Assembly (NCBI GenBank): GCA_949358305.1
Contig: OX442320.1
Span: forward strand, 3,674,259 to 3,738,258
Origin: Strigamia acuminata
Taxonomy: Eukaryota; Arthropoda; Chilopoda; Geophilomorpha; Linotaeniidae
Length of the DNA stretch: 64,000 bases
Reading direction: 5' to 3'
Part shown: one piece after another, positions 58,491-64,000 of the stretch
How the letters are laid out: each line of letters starts with the position of its first letter
Numbering within the stretch: the stretch's first letter is position 1
The notes under the pieces: generated by a model
What the model saw: only the letters and a program-made list of their open reading frames with translations
Databases searched by the model: none
What the model was told of the DNA's origin: nothing
Program-made: the position numbers and the translations under genes

Positions 58491-60104
58491 AAATTTCAGA
58501 TTTTAGATCAAAAGTGCTAATTTCAGGAGAAAAAAATTGCCCATTTTACACAAAAATTTTCCCATTTTAGACAAAAAATTTGTTCATTTCACAGCAAAAA
58601 TTTGAAGTTTTTAAACGAAAAAATTTCTCATTTTATACCAAAAAAAATCCACCTTTAAAACCCATAAACTCCTACTTGTAACAATCAAAAAAATTCCACT
58701 TTTCAAACCCAAAAATCCACATTTTTACACCAAAAACACCCACTCTCAAAACCAAACTTTCTTCTTAAATCCGCTGCACTTTAGCTCCCCTTAAACGCCA
58801 CTTGTCTAAAAACCCTCCGCACGTGCCTCACTCAAACCACTCCTCATCCTCTTTACCCCAAAAACTCGCTCCTACTTCGACCAACAACCATCCAATAAAC
58901 CACCAGAAATTAAAATTCCCCAACTAAAAAAAAAATAAAAAAAATAAAAATAAAAAAATAAAAAAACGTTAACAAAACGTCTCAAACAGAACCTTGAAAC
59001 TTTGCTAGCGGCTCCGTTCCGATTACATCTGAGTTTTAACCTATAATTCGCCACCTATGACCTAATAACTACCATTACACCATAAAACATTATTTCTATT
59101 CCTCCTCCTCAAATCCCTATACATCCCCCCCCCCAAAGAAAAAAAAAAAAAAATTAAAATGGCCACATAGTGTCTCAATTTCAAGCAAACCAAACCGCCG
59201 GAATATCTTAACTCGCAATTTATTCCGAAAATTCCCGACTCTAATTCCTAATTTGCACGGCGCTTCGGCATCTTTGAAGCGCGCCATCCCCCAAACGCGT
59301 TTCGAAAAAATGGAAAAGGAGAGAAAAAAACAAATAAATAAATAAAAAGTGTGACATAACAACAAAAACTTACAAATTTAATTTTGTTTAGCGTTGTCTC
59401 TCATTTTTAATTTTTTTTTTCGTTCTTTTAGTTTTTTTTTTCGTCTCCGGCGAGTTAAAAGAGGCCGAAACGCCGTAAAACTCGAACCCCGCGAAATAAA
59501 TTCCAATTAATCCTGCAAAAAGCAAACAATTAAAAATGCAAATTAAATTAAAAAGTTTTGTGAAAATAAATTCCCATCGAGTTTGGTCTTAAATTGAACC
59601 AAGGCCTCCGGAGGGCGGCGAAAAAGCGTTGCGAAAGGCGCAGTGCCAAGTCGCGGCCACACTTAGGCAGAGACACGTGGGTTGATGGACCTCCAACACC
59701 TTCATTTACATAGCAGACTTGATAAGGATCAAAGTGCTTACCAAGTTTAAAAACTATTTTTTTTTTTTTTTTTTTTTTTTGTTATTTCGCTGCTCGTACT
59801 CGCTGCACATTTTTCATCAACTCCCTCTCATTATTTCACATTTCGCTTATTTCCTCCTACTTCAGCTCTCCTGGGGTGTCTTAACTACTATTACATGCCT
59901 GAACTTCACAAATATGGAAATATAAAAATGGATTAAAAAGGAATAAAAATTGAACTTACCGGACCCAAAATTGGAAAATTCTGCGAAAAATTAAATTTTT
60001 TTTTCTAATTGTTCGACCTGAAATTAGAAAATTTTAAATTAGTAAATGAGATGAAAGGGAAGAATAATAATGGTGGTTCAGAACTCCCTAGACCGGTAAT
60101 TTTA
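58491..60104. other. A/C-rich minisatellite flank, then unassigned sequence
   Basis: 58640-58870 is A/C-rich. 59210-59680 is GC-richer (for example CTCCGGCGAG, GGCGGCGAAAAAGCG) and could hold a promoter or UTR, but no exon is supported. Confidence 0.3.
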
Positions 60105-60372
60105 CCGTATTAACCCGCATGCCGGTATAGTGCGAGTTTTACCGGCTTGGCGATAATCCCCATTTTGACCGGCATGCCAGTGGAAGTTAAGAATTATGCT
60201 TAAACAAGCGCAAAAAGCATTTTTAGATGTCCAAAATATAAGAAATTTGCCAGAATTTCTATAAATTGTCCCAAATTTTAGTAATAATCTTCAGAATATC
60301 AAGAAAACTCAAATTACAGTCCAAAATTCCGACATAATTATTCGTTCGGGCTCTCGTAAAACTTTTCTTCTT
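60105..60372. mobile_element. Partial second copy of the GCATGC-palindrome MITE
   Basis: Starts CCGTATTAACCCGCATGCCG after TA. It follows the 14995-15423 copy through TTTTTAGATGTCCAAAAT and CATAATTATTC, then the similarity ends. The right terminal repeat is missing. Confidence 0.8.
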
Positions 60373-61027
60373 CTTTTAATTGAGGGTTTGTTGTTGTTTA
60401 AATCCTCCATGTTTGTTGTTGCTTTTGGGTCCCGGCAATACTTAAACCCCGACACCAAATTATCAATAATCGAATTTCATTTTATATTTTTTGGCATTTG
60501 GTATTGGGTTGATCAAAGGAAATAAATAAATAAATTGTAAAAAAATTAGAAAATTCCATTTCGATCAAAAAGTGAACCAAAATACCAAAAAAAAATTAAA
60601 ACAATTTTTTTTTTGTAAAAAATTACAAATTTGATAAGAAAAATTCACTTGACGAGTCCAAAAATTGGGTAATTTGGTGCCTCGTTTCTTCCGAAATCTG
60701 GAGAAACTCGCGATTTTTCTGTCTTTTCTAACCGGCAAATGTGGCATAACCTACAAATTGAATAAATTGGGTAAGTTGGTTGTGAAAATAAACAATGTGT
60801 GACCTTAATTCTAATGAGTAAGAAAAAGGTGAATGAAAACAACAAGGGAAATCTTTTATCCATTCATATGTATGCCAAGGGTCATTTAGGCCTTGAGAAA
60901 AACATTTCGTGTCGTAGCCTCGCTACGCATAATGTATGATTAATTTGGATAAAAACACCGCACACTTGTTTATTTCATTCATCTTTCTTTTAAACTGATT
61001 ATTCCTCAACTAATTTCTTAATTTAAC
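60373..61027. other. Unassigned sequence
   Basis: AT-rich with long A/T runs. It could be the first intron of a minus-strand gene starting at 61066. Confidence 0.25.
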
Positions 61028-61066
61028 CTTTTGAATCGATCGCACCCAAACCACATCGGCGGCCAT
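61028..61066 (-). CDS. Candidate first coding exon (MAADVVWVRSIQK)
   Basis: AAAATGGCCGCC is a good start context in a local GC-rich patch typical of housekeeping promoters. Thirteen codons are followed by AAG|GTTAAA, a possible donor. Unspliced, the frame ends after 18 codons. No second exon was found, and the gene is not recognised. Confidence 0.3.
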
Positions 61067-61081
61067 TTTACGCAGCGACTG

Positions 61082-62118
61082 TAGACGGTGGCGGCGAAAA
61101 TTGGAAACTCATCGATGTTTCTAGCGAGGCGATTTATTTTTTTTATTTTTGGAATTAAATTCAAATAAATTATTGCGGAAAACTAAAAATAAAATTTTTT
61201 AAACGCCAATTTTTTTTAAATAAATTATTTTCAATGCAAACCTGTGGCAATTTATTTCCAATTGCCCAAAGTGTAAAAATCTCAAGTGACAGAATTCAGA
61301 AATTGCCCGAAGAAGGTCAAGCCAAAGGTATGTTCGCATTTAATTACTCATAATTTACCTTTGAATGGCAACTTTGGCATTTTTTCCCAATCATTAATAT
61401 TCATTAAGGCTCAAAGGGGACTGTGTGAAGCAACAACATCTTTTTTATTGTAAATTTAAGCAAAAAAACCCACTCTCGTGTCGATTTCAAACACTACACC
61501 CACTCTGGTGTCGATTTCAAACACCATACACCAATCCTGGTGCCGATTTTAAACACTACACACAAGAAGAGACCCTTTTCTAATAATCTATTGTATTAGA
61601 ACAGTATATAATAGTACACCACAATTGAAATTTGTTCACTGACCATATAAAACCAAATTATAGCTTTCCAAGGATGCACGTTCGCTCATGACTTTTCGTA
61701 ATAGTTTTTTCCGTCTAATAATATGGTGGAAATATCAATTTCCCAATGTGCTTTACACCGGCGATGACACGTAGATACCGCTGCCCACCCGCAATCAGCT
61801 TCCAGCGGACCGTACTCTGTATTCTGATCAATGGATGAGCCATTAGCAATGCGCCTCACATCTCCCGACTAGAAAAAATACTGCACCGCCCTGCCGCCAT
61901 TTTGGATCTAGACAAAAAGAAATGGGCCCGTGTTCAACCTCGATCCCCGTTTGTCGAACGGGTGCTCTACCCGACACGTTATTTAATTAATGTGATGTAA
62001 AGTAAATACAACAGCAGTATTTGCTTTTTTTTAACAATAAAGCGCTGTCTTCGTGACATTTGGGCAGCCATTTTGAAAATGTGTCAGTGACGTCACTAGC
62101 GATAAATGAAATATCGAA
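61082..62118. other. Unassigned sequence with a ~40-nt tandem patch
   Basis: 61475-61560 has three copies of a CACTCTGGTGTCGATTTCAA-type unit. CCGCCATTTTGGA at 61900 resembles a YY1 site. No gene is supported. Confidence 0.3.
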
Positions 62119-62466
62119 ATGAATTCCCACGTATTTCCAACTCGGAATTTTCTTGGGTTTGTCCACCAGGGGGTTCAAATTTTAATGTTATTTGCCATGG
62201 TTATGGCAAATGTAGCGGGTTTTTCTATTGGTTGTCATAAACCAATATGTTTACTTGAGGTGAATTTAATGGCTGTAGTGGGAGCTTGTGGTTTTTGGTT
62301 TATGTCCATGTTGTTTGTTAAGGATAAAGCAGAAGAAATAACACACTTTATTGGATGTTTAACGCTAGAGAAAAGACGGAGAAACATAGAAAATTGTGCT
62401 GGATTAATTGATGAGTCTATAATTTCTAAATTCTTAAATGTCTGCACCTTAAACTTCGCATTCTGA
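62119..62466 (+). CDS. Hypothetical small membrane protein (115 aa)
   Basis: A complete ATG-to-stop frame with balanced amino-acid use and two hydrophobic segments, ILMLFAMVMANVAGFSIG (about residues 21-38) and LMAVVGACGFWFMSMLF (about 50-66). A Lys/Arg-rich stretch and a mixed C-terminus with several Cys follow. It is not recognised. It could be an exon of a longer membrane protein or a transposon-borne frame. No promoter or polyA signal decides the matter, and AATAAA at 62515-62520 would serve as a 3' signal. Confidence 0.35.
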   Translation: MNSHVFPTRNFLGFVHQGVQILMLFAMVMANVAGFSIGCHKPICLLEVNLMAVVGACGFWFMSMLFVKDKAEEITHFIGCLTLEKRRRNIENCAGLIDESIISKFLNVCTLNFAF

Positions 62467-62741
62467 GAAGGAAAGAAGAAGGAAAAAAAATGGACAAACT
62501 TGTTCTATTGAAAGAATAAAACCACTTTTTGTGCTCCCAATCTCTGACCTCAACCTTTGGCTCTGCCTCCGGCCAATGAGGTCTGCGAATTATGGGCGAG
62601 TGGCGGTAAGCGGAACTTTGAAGTGGGTCGAGTGGCGCCACTAACTCGAAGGTGTCGATGGAGAAGCGGACGAGATACCGAAGTCGAGTAACTCCTACCG
62701 AGTCAAACGACGCTTGATGAGAGTTAGATCGAGTAATCATA

Positions 62742-62759
62742 ACCATCCTCTGCTACCAA
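62742..62759 (-). other. Primer binding site, initiator tRNA-Met type, of an LTR element remnant
   Basis: The minus strand reads TGGTAGCAGAGGATGGTT, the complement of the 3' end of tRNA-iMet including CCA. Immediately to the right, TGACTAATG at 62764 would be the inverted LTR end ...CATTAGTCA. The 106-codon minus frame at 62426-62746 occupies the leader/gag position but shows no gag motif. Confidence 0.6.
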
Positions 62760-62763
62760 AACT

Positions 62764-63734
62764 GACTAATGCTTCTACTTGATTTATACATGTATGTATT
62801 TATTTGTAACGGCGACCCATCTATGGACAAAGGGCTGCAAAAATACTTGATTTATACAATACGTGATACACAATATATTGATTCAATAAAATATGCCAGC
62901 AGTTGTTCGATAAACAATATATTGTTACGCGTACGGACCGTTCCGATTAAATATGCCAAAGGTTGTTCGCGGTCCGTCAACGTCAAACGGTCAAAGTGAT
63001 ACAAAGGTTATGCAGATCGGTGTTGTGGGAACCTATAAAGTCAATGTCCAGTTGATATAAACATAGAGAGTTTGAAGAAAGAAAAAAGTTGAACTGTTGT
63101 TTGACCTGAAGTTTCGTTAACCGGACCGCATAATAATTCAGCGCAAACGAGCGAATGAAATTGGCAAATCAATTTTAAATGAAATGTAGAGCATGTTTTG
63201 GGTTGACAGTTATGCTTTTCCCACCTTCAATGAACATTAGTTGTAATTTGTTTTGTTGAGTCAAACCTATTGTTTGGTCGTTTCATTGAGTATTCAGTCA
63301 CATTTCACAGGGAATTACATGTTGCACACCATCCATTATGTAGGGTGAATAGAACAGCATGCAACTGCTTAAACATGGTACTTTGTTTAATGGAATCTGT
63401 GTAAGTGCTCAACTTGTATTTATGTAATTAGACTTGGAATTTGTCTAGTGGATTTCAATAATGATTTCATTTTTTTTAAAGGCTTGCCCTTTCAAGTCGA
63501 TATCGGTATTACCGGCAGTTTGAAATTTAGAACATTTAACATTCTTATTTGTTATTTAGTTTGTATGGTCTAGAAAAGTCTGTAAACTTAGTCTTAAGAT
63601 TGAATTGTAGAGTTGAACGTCTTTTAAAAATTATGGCTTTAAACGTCTTTTAATTGCTGAAAAGTTAATGTAAATTTGAAGTGTTTTAAGTGTTAGTGGT
63701 TTTGTTTTTTGGTGTTAAGAAAGCCGCAATCAAA
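62764..63734. other. Probable LTR remnant, then unassigned sequence
   Basis: The LTR belonging to the primer site should start at 62764; its far end was not found. TTACGCGTACGGACCGTTCC at 62926-62945 is the inverse of a motif at 31130-31150. From 63100 on, nothing is recognised up to the candidate exon. Confidence 0.3.
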
Positions 63735-63783
63735 ATGCCGAAGACCGAACTAAAAGCCGATCCATTGGCCGGCTTCTTCGGAG
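63735..63783 (+). CDS. Candidate first coding exon (MPKTELKADPLAGFFG)
   Basis: AAAATGCCG context; 16 codons plus one base, then G|GTTAAT as a possible donor. Unspliced, it is a 17-residue peptide. The body of the gene would lie beyond the right edge. Not recognised. Confidence 0.3.
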
Positions 63784-64000
63784 GTTAATTTGATTTTTGG
63801 TCCCCGTTTGTAAATATTGTGTTGTAAATTGCTGGTTTAGTAATAATTCTACCCAATAGCCTTTTATAAACATGTTCTCTGGTGATTTAAAACTATGAAA
63901 CATTCTTGTGTGGAAATGACAAGTTTTTTTTATTTATTAAATATGGAGGTATGTGTAACCATTGCATTAAACAAAGAAATTTGACTAGAATTATCATTTA
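63784..64000. other. AT-rich sequence to the window edge
   Basis: Probably intron if the exon at 63735 is real; nothing else is visible. Confidence 0.25.

Noticed and set aside
62742-62759. tRNA-Met gene
   Set aside because: Only the 3' end of the tRNA sequence is present, including the CCA that is not genome-encoded in eukaryotic tRNA genes; a primer binding site explains it better.

Overview
This is eukaryotic nuclear DNA, AT-rich and dense in repeats. It is most likely from an arthropod, probably a hexapod. The reasons are a delilah-type bHLH factor, a secreted protein resembling the arthropod 27 kDa haemolymph glycoproteins (DUF1397), a full-length BEL/Pao retrotransposon, several small DNA-transposon families, and very short introns (53-59 nt once insertions are subtracted). 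I cannot name a species. There are no operons or Shine-Dalgarno sites. Host genes had to be pieced together from splice signals and matching intron phases.

Left part (1-16 kb). The left edge holds the 5' end of a minus-strand Ty3/Gypsy element (LTR, primer site, gag-protease) that landed in the last exon of a secreted-protein paralogue (1685-2455). A giant plus-strand gene follows: a small membrane/signal exon at 3299-3428, then a single 5.6 kb exon (4415-10026) encoding an extremely repetitive Thr/Pro-rich protein of about 1,900 residues. On the minus strand, 11733-13889 is a complete five-exon gene for a 211-residue secreted protein, the intact relative of the broken paralogue. A dead Tc1-like transposase split by a younger MITE lies at 14.85-15.8 kb.

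Middle (16-28 kb). A single-exon bHLH gene (16659-17141) stands out as a GC-rich island. At 20.3 kb there is a compact two-exon gene for a small secreted cysteine-rich (knottin-like) peptide, with TATA box and polyA signal. Immediately downstream lies an apparently intact BEL/Pao element (20805-27166) with LTRs that look identical, hence a young insertion.

Right part (28-64 kb). Most of this is repeats: minisatellite arrays, solo LTRs of one family sharing a GGAGT hairpin and a GCGCCCCCT core, several hAT-like MITEs with 8-bp target duplications, a 1.3 kb foldback element, and TA-flanked MITEs. Possible host exons are sparse: a 115-residue ORF with hydrophobic segments (62119-62466) and two candidate first coding exons (61066 on minus, 63735 on plus).

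The genes do not form a pathway. What links them is repeated transposon traffic through two paralogous secreted-protein genes, plus two extracellular products (the giant repeat protein and the knottin-like peptide) that look lineage-specific. Junctions, phases and repeat periods were read by eye; family names are by recollection of motifs, not by search.
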